Below are positions 33,322 through 41,757 of a DNA stretch of 64,000 bases, in pieces. The first letter of the stretch is position 1; every line of letters begins with the position of its first letter. The DNA lies in NCBI GenBank assembly GCA_964600665.1, contig CAZRKC010000004.1:62001-126000 (forward strand), in the 5' to 3' direction. The DNA is from CAZRKC01 sp964600665 (GTDB lineage: Bacteria > Bacillota > SLNR01). A model generated the notes under the pieces. That model saw only the letters and a program-made list of their open reading frames with translations, was not told where the DNA came from and searched no databases. The position numbers and the translations under genes were made by a program.

Positions 33322-35115
33322 ATGGAAAGGATTCGTTCCCAGGTTTTGGTCTGTGCAGGGGCTGGATGTATTTCATCCAACTGCAAAGCAGTCCAGAGCG
33401 CTTTATTGGATGAACTGAAGATACTGGGTATAGAAGATGAAATCAAGGTCGTCGAAACTGGCTGTATGGGACCTTGTGATTTGGGGCCTATCATGGTTGT
33501 ATATCCGGAAGGGATTTTTTACTGTAAACTTGTGCCTGAAGATGCCCGGGAGATTGCTCGTGAGCATTTGCTTAAAGGGCGAATCGTCCCCCGTTTATTG
33601 TACCATGTACCAGGTACTGGTGAAGTATCCCAAGAAAAAGATGAAATTGGATTCTTTGAAGGGCAGACCCGTATTGTTTTAAGAAATACCGGTTTGATTA
33701 ATCCGGATATCATTGAAGAGTATATTGGCCGTAATGGCTATGTGGCATTGGGTACCGTTTTATCTAAGATGAAACCGGACGAAGTCATTGATGTGATCAA
33801 AAAATCAGGATTACGTGGCCGTGGGGGCGGAGGCTTCCCGACAGGCTTAAAATGGGAATTCGCAGCAAAAGCAAGTGGTTCCCCCAAGTATGTCGTTTGC
33901 AATGCGGACGAAGGGGATCCGGGTGCTTTTATGGATCGGAGTGTATTAGAAGGGGATCCGCACAGCATTATTGAAGCGATGGTTATTGCTGGATATGCCA
34001 TCGGTTCCAATCAAGGCTATGTCTATGTTCGGGCAGAATACCCATTGGCGATTCAGCGATTGGGTTATGCGATTGAGAAGGCGCGGGAATTTGGTTTATT
34101 GGGTAAAGATATCTTTGGATCAGGGTTTGATTTTGATATGGAAATCCGAATTGGCGCCGGTGCTTTTGTTTGCGGCGAGGAGACAGCTTTGCTGGCTTCC
34201 ATTGAAGGTAAACGGGGAGAACCCAAACCGAAACCCCCCTATCCGGCAAATGAAGGACTTTGGGGCAAACCAACTTTGATCAACAATGTTGAAACATTCG
34301 CCAATATCCCTCCCATTATCGAAAAAGGCTGGGAATGGTTTGCGAGTATTGGCACCGAGAAGAGCAAGGGGACTAAAGTGTTTGCCTTAGCTGGGAATGT
34401 GGCCACATCCGGACTGGTGGAAGTACCGATGGGTACAACCCTTGGTACAATTGTTTTTGGTCTGGGCGGGGGTATTCCAAAAGGTAAAGCTTTCAAAGCA
34501 GCCCAAACCGGCGGTCCTTCTGGCGGCTGTTTGACTACGCAGCATCTGGATCTTCCTATGGATTATGAATCACTCACAGCAGCGGGGTCCATGATGGGAT
34601 CCGGTGGTCTGATCGTGATGGATGAGGATGCATGTATGGTGGATGTTGCCAAGTATTTCCTGGACTTCACAGTTGATGAATCATGCGGGAAATGCCCTCC
34701 TTGCCGGATCGGCACCAAGCGCATGTACGAAATCCTCAGCCGGATCACAGAAGGTAAAGGTGAGGAAGGGGACTTGGAAAAACTGGAAACATTGGCAGTT
34801 ACCATTAAGGCAGCATCACTGTGTGGATTGGGGCAAACTGCTCCGAATCCAGTGTTGAGCACCATCAAGTATTTCAGAGATGAGTACGAAGCTCATATCA
34901 AAGAAAAACGCTGCCCGGCCAAAGTATGTCAGGCATTGATCACTTATCGTGTGATCCCAGAAACTTGTATCGGGTGTGGCATGTGTGCCCGTGTTTGCCC
35001 GGTCAATGCAATCACTGGAAGTCCGAGAGCGGTGCATAGTATCGATCCGGAAATTTGCATCAAGTGCGGAGCATGTATGGAAAAATGCCCGGTTAAATCC
35101 ATCGAAAAAATCTGA
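33322..35115 (+). CDS. hydB: Electron-bifurcating [FeFe]-hydrogenase subunit HydB
   Basis: Predicted 597 residues. Residues 1-110 are a thioredoxin-like [2Fe-2S] domain (CAGAGC, TGCMGPC). The NuoF-like core follows with GRGGGGFPTG (FMN/NAD binding), NADEGDPGAFMDRS, GAGAFVCGEETAL, an SLBB-like part and the [4Fe-4S] motif CGKCPPCRIGTKRM near residue 455. The last 50 residues are a two-cluster ferredoxin domain (CIGCGMCARVCP and CIKCGACMEKCP). This is the full layout of HydB from bifurcating HydABC enzymes, where FMN is the centre at which NADH and reduced ferredoxin electrons join for H2 production or are split in reverse. GAGGAGG precedes the ATG. Confidence 0.95.
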   Translation: MERIRSQVLVCAGAGCISSNCKAVQSALLDELKILGIEDEIKVVETGCMGPCDLGPIMVVYPEGIFYCKLVPEDAREIAREHLLKGRIVPRLLYHVPGTGEVSQEKDEIGFFEGQTRIVLRNTGLINPDIIEEYIGRNGYVALGTVLSKMKPDEVIDVIKKSGLRGRGGGGFPTGLKWEFAAKASGSPKYVVCNADEGDPGAFMDRSVLEGDPHSIIEAMVIAGYAIGSNQGYVYVRAEYPLAIQRLGYAIEKAREFGLLGKDIFGSGFDFDMEIRIGAGAFVCGEETALLASIEGKRGEPKPKPPYPANEGLWGKPTLINNVETFANIPPIIEKGWEWFASIGTEKSKGTKVFALAGNVATSGLVEVPMGTTLGTIVFGLGGGIPKGKAFKAAQTGGPSGGCLTTQHLDLPMDYESLTAAGSMMGSGGLIVMDEDACMVDVAKYFLDFTVDESCGKCPPCRIGTKRMYEILSRITEGKGEEGDLEKLETLAVTIKAASLCGLGQTAPNPVLSTIKYFRDEYEAHIKEKRCPAKVCQALITYRVIPETCIGCGMCARVCPVNAITGSPRAVHSIDPEICIKCGACMEKCPVKSIEKI

Positions 35116-35164
35116 TTTTTACAGACTGATGGTGAAATTGTCGAGAAAAAAGGAGTGTGAAATC

Positions 35165-36901
35165 ATGTCAATGGTAACACTGACGATAGATGGCCAGACC
35201 GTTCAGGTTGAACAAGGTGCTACCGTGTTGGAGGCTGCCAAACAAGCAGGTATTCATATACCCACCTTGTGTTATTTGGCTGGTGTCAACCAAATCGGTG
35301 CGTGCCGCGTTTGTGTTGTTGAAGTTCAAGGGGCTCGATCCCTTCAAACTTCCTGTACCACCCCTGCATCAGAGGGTATGGTCGTTAAAACGAATAGCCC
35401 AACAGTTCGGAATGCTCGCAAGACAGTTGTGGAGTTGCTTCTATCGGATCATCCCAGTGACTGCCTTACCTGTATTCGTAATCAGAATTGCGAGTTGCAG
35501 TCACTGTCCCATGAGCTTGGAATTCGGGAAATTCGATTCCAAGGACAGAAGAATTTTAGTCCCATCGACGACCTTGGATATTCAGTGGTTCGTGAACCTG
35601 AAAAATGTATTCTTTGTCGGAGATGTATCGCGACATGCAGTCAGATTCAGCAAGTCAATGCACTGGGAATGGCAGAACGAGGCTTTTCCAGTATGGTGAC
35701 ACCGGTATTCCATGAAGCGCTCAGTGCGGTTGCCTGCACAAACTGTGGTCAATGTGTCCTGGCGTGCCCCACTGGTGCGTTGCATGAAAAGGATGAAACG
35801 GATAAAGTATGGGCTGTTATCGCAGATCCCAAAAAGCACGTCGTTGTCCAGACTGCACCTTCCATCCGTGTCGCCATCGGTGAGGAGTTAGGGCTCCCTG
35901 CGGGCTCTGTCGTTACCGGAAAACTCGTATCAGCATTGCGACGGCTGGGTTTTGATAAGGTCTTTGACACCGATTTCACCGCTGATTTGACCATCATTGA
36001 AGAAGGTCATGAGCTCCTGAAACGGTTGAAGACAGGTGGAAAACTGCCGATGATCACCTCTTGCAGCCCTGGTTGGATCAAGTACATCGAGCACTTCTAT
36101 CCTGAGTATCTGGAACACCTCTCCAGTTGCAAATCTCCACAGCAGATGTTTGGGGCATTGGTTAAAACATTTTATGCAGAAGAAGCGGGTATCGATCCAA
36201 AAGATATCGTTTCTGTTTCCATCATGCCCTGTACCGCCAAGAAATTTGAAGCGAATCGGCCTGAGATGGATAGCAGTGAACTTCAGGATGTTGATATCGC
36301 TTTAACAACCCGCGAACTCGGCCGGATGTTCCGTGAAGCTGGGTTAGACTTTGAAACCTTGCCGAATGAAGATTATGATACTCCCTTTGGGATTTCCACC
36401 GGTGCGGGTGTCTTGTTTGGCGCGACCGGCGGTGTCATGGAAGCAGCCCTTCGGACGGTATACGAAGTGGTCACCGGTGAGACATTGGACCGTTTGAATT
36501 TTGAAGGGGTTCGGGGCTTAGAAGGAATCAAAGAATGTAGTGTCCAGGTGGGTGACATTTTGGTCAAAGTGGCTGTCGCCAATGGATTAGGTAATGCTAA
36601 AAAATTAATGGAGTTGGTCAAAGAAGGCAAGGCTGACTATCATTTTATCGAAATCATGGGTTGTCCCGGCGGATGCATTGGTGGCGGCGGCCAGCCCATT
36701 CCAACCACCCAAGAAATCAAGGAGAAACGGATGAGTGCAGTCTATTCTGCTGACCAACTTAGTGTGATCCGTAAGTCTCATGATAATCCGGCTATTCAGG
36801 AGTTGTATAAGCGCTTCTTGGGCGAACCATTGGGAGAAAAATCCCACCACCTTTTGCATACGCACTACACAAAGCGATCCAAGTATCCTGACTGTGAATA
36901 G
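35165..36901 (+). CDS. hydA: [FeFe]-hydrogenase catalytic subunit HydA (copy 1)
   Basis: Predicted 578 residues. A plant-type [2Fe-2S] domain (residues 1-80), a histidine-ligated [4Fe-4S] segment (HPSDCLTCIRNQNC), two [4Fe-4S] motifs (CILCRRCIATC and CTNCGQCVLACP) and the H-cluster domain follow in the order of the NuoG-like M3 type. The H-cluster loops are TSCSPGW near residue 298, MPCTAKK near 354 and IMGCPGGCIGGGGQP near 497. In TSCSPGW the second cysteine of the textbook TSCCPGW is serine; a cysteine appears in SSCKSPQQMFG shortly after. It makes or consumes H2 with HydB and HydC. Start ATG 35165 with AAAAGGAG upstream; the frame is open further back inside hydB but that is not coding for this protein. 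Confidence 0.95.
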   Translation: MSMVTLTIDGQTVQVEQGATVLEAAKQAGIHIPTLCYLAGVNQIGACRVCVVEVQGARSLQTSCTTPASEGMVVKTNSPTVRNARKTVVELLLSDHPSDCLTCIRNQNCELQSLSHELGIREIRFQGQKNFSPIDDLGYSVVREPEKCILCRRCIATCSQIQQVNALGMAERGFSSMVTPVFHEALSAVACTNCGQCVLACPTGALHEKDETDKVWAVIADPKKHVVVQTAPSIRVAIGEELGLPAGSVVTGKLVSALRRLGFDKVFDTDFTADLTIIEEGHELLKRLKTGGKLPMITSCSPGWIKYIEHFYPEYLEHLSSCKSPQQMFGALVKTFYAEEAGIDPKDIVSVSIMPCTAKKFEANRPEMDSSELQDVDIALTTRELGRMFREAGLDFETLPNEDYDTPFGISTGAGVLFGATGGVMEAALRTVYEVVTGETLDRLNFEGVRGLEGIKECSVQVGDILVKVAVANGLGNAKKLMELVKEGKADYHFIEIMGCPGGCIGGGGQPIPTTQEIKEKRMSAVYSADQLSVIRKSHDNPAIQELYKRFLGEPLGEKSHHLLHTHYTKRSKYPDCE

Positions 36902-36910
36902 ATAGATCAA

Positions 36911-36948
36911 ATGAAAAGGGTAGGCACGCTGTGAACTACCCTTTTCAT
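36911..36948 (+). terminator. Hairpin after hydA copy 1
   Basis: ATGAAAAGGGTAG pairs perfectly with CTACCCTTTTCAT across a 12-base loop, ten bases after the stop. The T residues are within the stem, so termination may be partial and allow some read-through to the second set. The rest of 36949-37066 shows no clear promoter. Confidence 0.6.
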
Positions 36949-37066
36949 CAATTGGAAATATCTGAAAATTCCTAAAAGTTCAATTATCAGAAGGACTCGC
37001 CCTATCATTGGCGAACTTTATCCGTGCATTTCGGTGCATGGGATTGCAAAAAAGGAGGTGAACAAG

Positions 37067-37429
37067 ATGAAGACATTGGCAGATTTAGAGGCATTACGAA
37101 AACGTGCGCAGGAAGCCACGAAGATTCGCGAAGGCGAGCAGGGTACAAAGATTATTGTTGGGATGGGGACATGTGGAATTGCTGCAGGTGCTCGGGATGT
37201 GATGGCAGCGATCATGGATGAAATCTCTAAACGGAATATATCGGATGTGACCGTTACACAAACCGGGTGCGTGGGGATGTGTGAACAGGAGCCTATTGTG
37301 GAAGTTATGAAACAAGGGATGCCAAAAGTTTCGTATGGATATGTAACTGCTGAGAAGGTGCGAAAGATTATTGCCCAGCATGTCATTAACAGCCAAATCG
37401 TTGGCGAGTGGGTCATTACGACTCGTTAG
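37067..37429 (+). CDS. Thioredoxin-like (2Fe-2S) ferredoxin domain protein, paralogue
   Basis: Predicted 120 residues, the same length as the protein at 32904 and about 82% identical by direct count (22 differences). The same three cysteines (36, 68, 72) are kept, again without a fourth. AAAGGAGGTG gives a strong start at 37067. It heads the second, reduced hydrogenase operon. The high similarity points to a recent duplication or gene conversion with the first copy. Confidence 0.85.
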   Translation: MKTLADLEALRKRAQEATKIREGEQGTKIIVGMGTCGIAAGARDVMAAIMDEISKRNISDVTVTQTGCVGMCEQEPIVEVMKQGMPKVSYGYVTAEKVRKIIAQHVINSQIVGEWVITTR

Positions 37430-37454
37430 TTAGAGAATCAGGAGGTGACATTCT

Positions 37455-37949
37455 ATGACAGAGGCAGAAAAAAAATGTTGTGGTGACCAGTTTGATATGG
37501 CGGTCATTGATCGAATTATTGAAAAGCATGAAGGACAACCAGGCAACTTGATACCGGTGTTACATGAAGTACAGCGAGTAACCAAATATCTATCTGAAGA
37601 AGTATTAGTCCGGGTATCAGAAAAGCTGGATATCCCTTTAAGCAAGATATATGGCGTTGCTACATTTTACAGTCTGTTTACAGTCGAACCGAAGGGTGAG
37701 CATATCATCCGAGTATGTGAAAGTGCTCCCTGTCATGTGGTCGGCGCACAGGATGTCTATGATGCGATAGAAGAGAATTTAGGGATCAAAGAAGGAGAAA
37801 CCACCCCGGACGGATTGTTTACGCTGGAATTTGCCAGCTGTCTTGGGGTTTGCGGTGTCGCTCCAGCCATCATGATCAATGAAGATGTGTATGGCAATTT
37901 GACCCCGGAAATGATTCCAGACATTCTTGCCAAGTACAAAAAGGCGTAA
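37455..37949 (+). CDS. hydC: [FeFe]-hydrogenase subunit HydC2 (NuoE-like)
   Basis: Predicted 164 residues with AGGAGGTG before the ATG. The cysteines of VCESAPCHV and CLGVCG mark the [2Fe-2S] domain, and IYGVATFYSLF is typical of NuoE. It is far less like HydC at 31838 (I estimate near 40% identity) than the neighbouring paralogous pairs are to each other, and resembles NuoE of complex I or NAD-dependent formate dehydrogenase more closely in its VCESAPCH motif. It should form a complex with HydB2 and HydA2 encoded downstream. Confidence 0.92.
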   Translation: MTEAEKKCCGDQFDMAVIDRIIEKHEGQPGNLIPVLHEVQRVTKYLSEEVLVRVSEKLDIPLSKIYGVATFYSLFTVEPKGEHIIRVCESAPCHVVGAQDVYDAIEENLGIKEGETTPDGLFTLEFASCLGVCGVAPAIMINEDVYGNLTPEMIPDILAKYKKA

Positions 37950-37982
37950 CCAGGCCGAGAACAGAGAAAGGGAGGGAACAGT

Positions 37983-39599
37983 ATGGAATTCTACCGATCC
38001 CACATTCTGGTCTGTGCAGGCACGAACTGTGTTCTCAATGGCAGCCAGGTGGTTGAACGGACGTTTATTCAAGAGTTGGAAAAGAGGGGCCTCGATAAAG
38101 AAATCAAGATAGTAGAGACTGGTTGCTTTGGTCTGTGCGATCATGGTCCCACCGTGGTCATTTATCCGGAAGGTGTGCTGTACTGCCGCGTGAAGGAAGA
38201 AGATGTGGCTGAAATTATTGAAGAACACATTATCAAAGGAAGAATCGTCGATCGGCTTCTGTATAAGGAAGCTGTTGCGCCTAAAGCAGTTCAGACCGTT
38301 CGGGAAGTTGATTATTTCAAAAAGCAGGAACGAATTGTACTTCGAAACTGCGGTCTTATCGACCCGGACAGCATTGAAGAGTACATTGCCCGCAATGGAT
38401 ACGAAGCCTTAGGCAAATGCCTAACCAATATGAGTCCGGACGATATCATCAAAGAAATCAAAGAATCTGGTCTCCGTGGGCGTGGTGGTGCCGGGTTTCC
38501 CACCGGATTAAAATGGGACTTCACTAGACGGGCTGCTGGCAATGTGAAATATGTAGTCTGCAATGCAGATGAAGGGGAGCCAGGAACTTTCAAAGACCGG
38601 TTGATTCTAGAGGGCGACCCGCATAGTATCATTGAGGCGATGGCCATCGCAGGTTATGTGATCGGTTCGAATAAGGGTTATGTATATATCCGTGGTGAGT
38701 ATACTCTGTCCATCGAGCGATTGCAGCATGCGATTGAAAAGGCAAAAGAATACGGATTACTGGGCGACCAGATCTTCGGTACTGATTTCAGTTTCAATAT
38801 CGAAATCCGTGAAGGTGCAGGCGCCTATGTATGTGGTGAAGAAACAGCCTTGATCGAATCCATTGAAGGGAATCGAGGCGAACCTCGCTATAAACCACCA
38901 TATCCAACCAATGAAGGACTATGGCGAGAACCGACACTGGTGAATAATGTGGAAACCCTTGCAAATATCGCGCCGATTATTCTAAAAGGCGGATGCTGGT
39001 TTAAAGGCATCGGTACAGCCAAATGTACTGGTACGAAGGTGTTTACCATGACTGGCAATATTAATAACAAGGGACTGATTGAAGTCCCCATGGGAATCAC
39101 CTTGCGTGAAGTTATCTATGAAATCGGCGGTGGGATTCCGGGTGGAAAAGCCTTCAAAATGGCGCAAACAGGTGGCACATCTGGTGGCTGTATCCCTGCG
39201 GAGTACTTGGATTTACCCATGGATTATGACACGCTGGCGGAAGCAGGAACGGCATTAGGATCCGGAGCGTTGTTGATCATGGACGAAACGCATTGTATCG
39301 TCGACATCACGAAGTGTTTCATGAAGTTCTTTAAACACGAATCTTGCGGGAAATGCACTCCATGCCGGGAAGGCACGCTGCGCATGTATCAGATTCTTGA
39401 TAAGATCACCAAAGGGCAGGGCACACAACATGATATCGAAGTGATGGAAGCATTATCTCGAACCATGATGTCATCAGCTTTATGTGGCCTCGGTCAGGCA
39501 GCTCCCAATCCTGTTATGACGACCCTGCGTTTTTACCGGGACGAGTACGATGCCCATATAAATGAGGGGAAATGCCCCACAGGTGTATGCAAATTCTAA
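37983..39599 (+). CDS. hydB: [FeFe]-hydrogenase subunit HydB2 lacking the C-terminal ferredoxin domain (NuoF-like)
   Basis: Predicted 538 residues. The thioredoxin-like [2Fe-2S] domain (CAGTNC, TGCFGLC) and the NuoF core (GRGGAGFPTG, NADEGEPGTFKDR, CGKCTPCREGTLRM) are present. The protein then ends at CPTGVCKF, about 55 residues earlier than HydB1, so the two-cluster ferredoxin domain is absent. GEPGTFKDR replaces the GDPGAFMDRS of HydB1 and is nearer to classical NuoF. The frame ends at a normal stop with no sign of a broken gene. The difference suggests different electron partners: possibly NAD(H) only rather than NAD(H) plus ferredoxin. Confidence 0.94.
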   Translation: MEFYRSHILVCAGTNCVLNGSQVVERTFIQELEKRGLDKEIKIVETGCFGLCDHGPTVVIYPEGVLYCRVKEEDVAEIIEEHIIKGRIVDRLLYKEAVAPKAVQTVREVDYFKKQERIVLRNCGLIDPDSIEEYIARNGYEALGKCLTNMSPDDIIKEIKESGLRGRGGAGFPTGLKWDFTRRAAGNVKYVVCNADEGEPGTFKDRLILEGDPHSIIEAMAIAGYVIGSNKGYVYIRGEYTLSIERLQHAIEKAKEYGLLGDQIFGTDFSFNIEIREGAGAYVCGEETALIESIEGNRGEPRYKPPYPTNEGLWREPTLVNNVETLANIAPIILKGGCWFKGIGTAKCTGTKVFTMTGNINNKGLIEVPMGITLREVIYEIGGGIPGGKAFKMAQTGGTSGGCIPAEYLDLPMDYDTLAEAGTALGSGALLIMDETHCIVDITKCFMKFFKHESCGKCTPCREGTLRMYQILDKITKGQGTQHDIEVMEALSRTMMSSALCGLGQAAPNPVMTTLRFYRDEYDAHINEGKCPTGVCKF

Positions 39600-39639
39600 G
39601 CATGCCGACTGGAATACTAGAGTAAAGGAGTGTAGATAG

Positions 39640-41370
39640 ATGGACATGGTAACTTTAACGATCGATGGGAAAAAGGTCCAAGCGCCACGAGGCTCAACCA
39701 TCCTTGAGGCCGCCAAACAAGTCGGTGTGCATATTCCGACCCTTTGCCACCATCCTGATCTGAGTATCAAAGCAGTATGCCGTGTTTGTGTAGTCCAGAT
39801 AGAAGGTAATCGATTACATCAACCAGCATGTGCTTATCCGGTTGCAGAAGGCATGGTTGTACACACCAATACACCTGCAATCCGCGAAGCAAGACGAGTG
39901 ATTGTGGAATTAATGTTGTCCCGGCACCCGCAGGACTGTTTGATGTGTGAACGAAATCTGAATTGTGAACTCCAAGCGATTGCAGAACAGCTTGGAATCC
40001 GTAAAGTACGTTTTGATCATGAACCCAGAGGGATTCCAATAGACGAATCAACGCCGTCGCTTGTCCGGGACATGGATAAATGCATTTTATGTAGGCGGTG
40101 TGTCGCGACATGTGAAGAAGTTCAAGCTGCAACGGTGCTCTTCCCCATCAACCGAGGCGCGGATACGATGATTGCCACCGCTGCAGGGAACGATTTGGTG
40201 GAAGTTGCTTGTGCGCTTTGCGGTCAGTGCCTCAATGTTTGCCCGACGGGTGCCATCAGAGAAAAGGATGATACCGAAAAAGTCTGGGATGCGTTGGGCA
40301 ATCCGAATAAGCATGTGGTCGTTCAAACTGCACCTGCTATTCGGGTCAGTATCAGCGAAGAAATGGGGATCCCACCAGGAGAAGTCTCCACAGGGAAACT
40401 AGTCGCAGGGCTTCGCCGGCTCGGTTTTGACCGGGTCTTCGATACTGATTTCACTGCTGACTTGACGATCATTGAAGAAGGGCATGAATTGCTTCATCGC
40501 TTGCAATCAGGAGGCACCCTACCCATGATTACCTCCTGTAGCCCAGGGTGGATCAAATTCATTGAGCATTTCTACCCGCATTTGTTGGATCATCTATCCA
40601 CTTGTAAATCACCGCAACAGATGTTTGGCGCTTTGGCCAAAACATATTATGCGGAAAAGTTCGGGATCGATCCGGCAAGTATTTATGTGGTTTCAATCAT
40701 GCCTTGTACAGCCAAGAAGTTTGAGGCCGTTCGCCCCGAAATGAATGACAGTGGATTCCAGGATGTGGACGCTGTGCTGACAACACGGGAACTGGGACGT
40801 ATGTTCCGGTCAGCGGGTGTGGACTTTGGGGATATCGAAGAAGCGGATTATGATGCACCATTTGGAATTACCACCGGTGCCGGCGCGATATTTGGTAATA
40901 CCGGCGGTGTTATGGAAGCAGCTTTGCGTACCGTATATGAAGTTGTCACGGGTGAAACCCTGGAGAAGTTGAACTTCGACAGTGTCCGCGGCCTTGAAGG
41001 GATTAAGGAAGCAACGGTCATGGTGGGAGAACTTCCAGTCAAAGTGGCAGTGGCCCATGGACTTGGTAACGCAAAAGAGTTGCTGGACTTAATCAATTCA
41101 GGAAAAGCGGACTATCATTTCATCGAAATCATGGCCTGCCCGGGTGGTTGTATCGGTGGCGGTGGCCAGCCCATTCCAACAACGAATGAGATTCGCGAGA
41201 AACGGATTGCCGCGCTGTATGCAGCTGATGAGGCGATGACCATCAGAAAATCTCATGAGAACCCGGCAGTGAAAGCACTGTATGATGAATTCCTCAAAGA
41301 ACCATTGGGAGAAAAATCACATCACTTACTCCACACTCATTATGAGAAACGAAGCCGTTTCAAGAAATAA
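39640..41370 (+). CDS. hydA: [FeFe]-hydrogenase catalytic subunit HydA2
   Basis: Predicted 576 residues, same domain order as HydA1: [2Fe-2S] domain, HPQDCLMCERNLNC, two [4Fe-4S] motifs (CILCRRCVATC, CALCGQCLNVCP), then the H-cluster domain with TSCSPGW, STCKSPQQMFG, MPCTAKK and IMACPGGCIGGGGQP. It is roughly two thirds identical to HydA1, higher in the H-cluster domain than in the N-terminal part. Substitutions around the iron-sulfur domains could alter electron transfer while the active site is preserved. AAAGGAG nine bases before the ATG supports the start. A hairpin terminator follows. Confidence 0.95.
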   Translation: MDMVTLTIDGKKVQAPRGSTILEAAKQVGVHIPTLCHHPDLSIKAVCRVCVVQIEGNRLHQPACAYPVAEGMVVHTNTPAIREARRVIVELMLSRHPQDCLMCERNLNCELQAIAEQLGIRKVRFDHEPRGIPIDESTPSLVRDMDKCILCRRCVATCEEVQAATVLFPINRGADTMIATAAGNDLVEVACALCGQCLNVCPTGAIREKDDTEKVWDALGNPNKHVVVQTAPAIRVSISEEMGIPPGEVSTGKLVAGLRRLGFDRVFDTDFTADLTIIEEGHELLHRLQSGGTLPMITSCSPGWIKFIEHFYPHLLDHLSTCKSPQQMFGALAKTYYAEKFGIDPASIYVVSIMPCTAKKFEAVRPEMNDSGFQDVDAVLTTRELGRMFRSAGVDFGDIEEADYDAPFGITTGAGAIFGNTGGVMEAALRTVYEVVTGETLEKLNFDSVRGLEGIKEATVMVGELPVKVAVAHGLGNAKELLDLINSGKADYHFIEIMACPGGCIGGGGQPIPTTNEIREKRIAALYAADEAMTIRKSHENPAVKALYDEFLKEPLGEKSHHLLHTHYEKRSRFKK

Positions 41371-41380
41371 TACCTTCTCT

Positions 41381-41406
41381 GTGAGGCCTCCTTATGGGGG
41401 CCTCAC
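41381..41406 (+). terminator. Terminator after the second hydrogenase operon
   Basis: GTGAGGCCTCC pairs with GGGGGCCTCAC (one G-U) around a 4-base loop, followed by TTATAT. Confidence 0.75.
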
Positions 41407-41432
41407 TTATATCAATCAGTTTTTCGGTGATG

Positions 41433-41463
41433 TTGAAAATGGTTTTCGGTTTTATGTTATAAT
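41433..41463 (+). promoter_or_regulatory. Possible promoter for DUF4321-maf and the shape genes
   Basis: TTGAAA (41433-41438), a long 19-base spacer and TATAAT (41458-41463), about 40 bases before the DUF4321 start. Confidence 0.5.
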
Positions 41464-41506
41464 AGGTCTATGAAATTGTGCAGATTTGACACAGGGAGGC
41501 AAGCCG

Positions 41507-41752
41507 ATGAAGCGAGCCCGAGATGGCTGGATTTTATTTCTGTATCTGTTGGCAGGCGGTCTGATTGGGAGTGTCCTTGGAGAAGTGCTGAGTGGGTTGA
41601 TGCCAATTCTGCAAAGAGGAATTTCCTTGGGATTGACACCACCTGCGGTATTAAATCTATGGTTTATCAAAGTGACATTGGGATTTCAAATGCAGCTAAA
41701 TTTGGCTGGTGCTTTGGGGATGGTACTGGCATTTATTGCATTTAGACGGTGA
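41507..41752 (+). CDS. DUF4321 family membrane protein
   Basis: Predicted 81 residues from ATG 41507, chosen because AGGGAGG lies eight bases upstream; a TTG at 41486 is in frame but precedes that site. Two hydrophobic helices (FLYLLAGGLIGSVLGEVL and LNLAGALGMVLAFIAF) flank a short outer loop, and a basic KRARDGW opens the protein. DUF4321 proteins occur just before maf in many Clostridia. No function is known to me. Confidence 0.8.
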   Translation: MKRARDGWILFLYLLAGGLIGSVLGEVLSGLMPILQRGISLGLTPPAVLNLWFIKVTLGFQMQLNLAGALGMVLAFIAFRR

Positions 41753-41757
41753 CACGC

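Noticed and set aside
34976..35164. Upstream extension of HydA1
   Set aside because: It lies in the C-terminal ferredoxin domain of HydB1 in another frame; the [2Fe-2S] domain of HydA starts right at ATG 35165.
32904..41370. The two hydrogenase sets as an assembly duplication
   Set aside because: The copies differ throughout, to very different degrees, and HydB lengths differ, so they are real paralogues.
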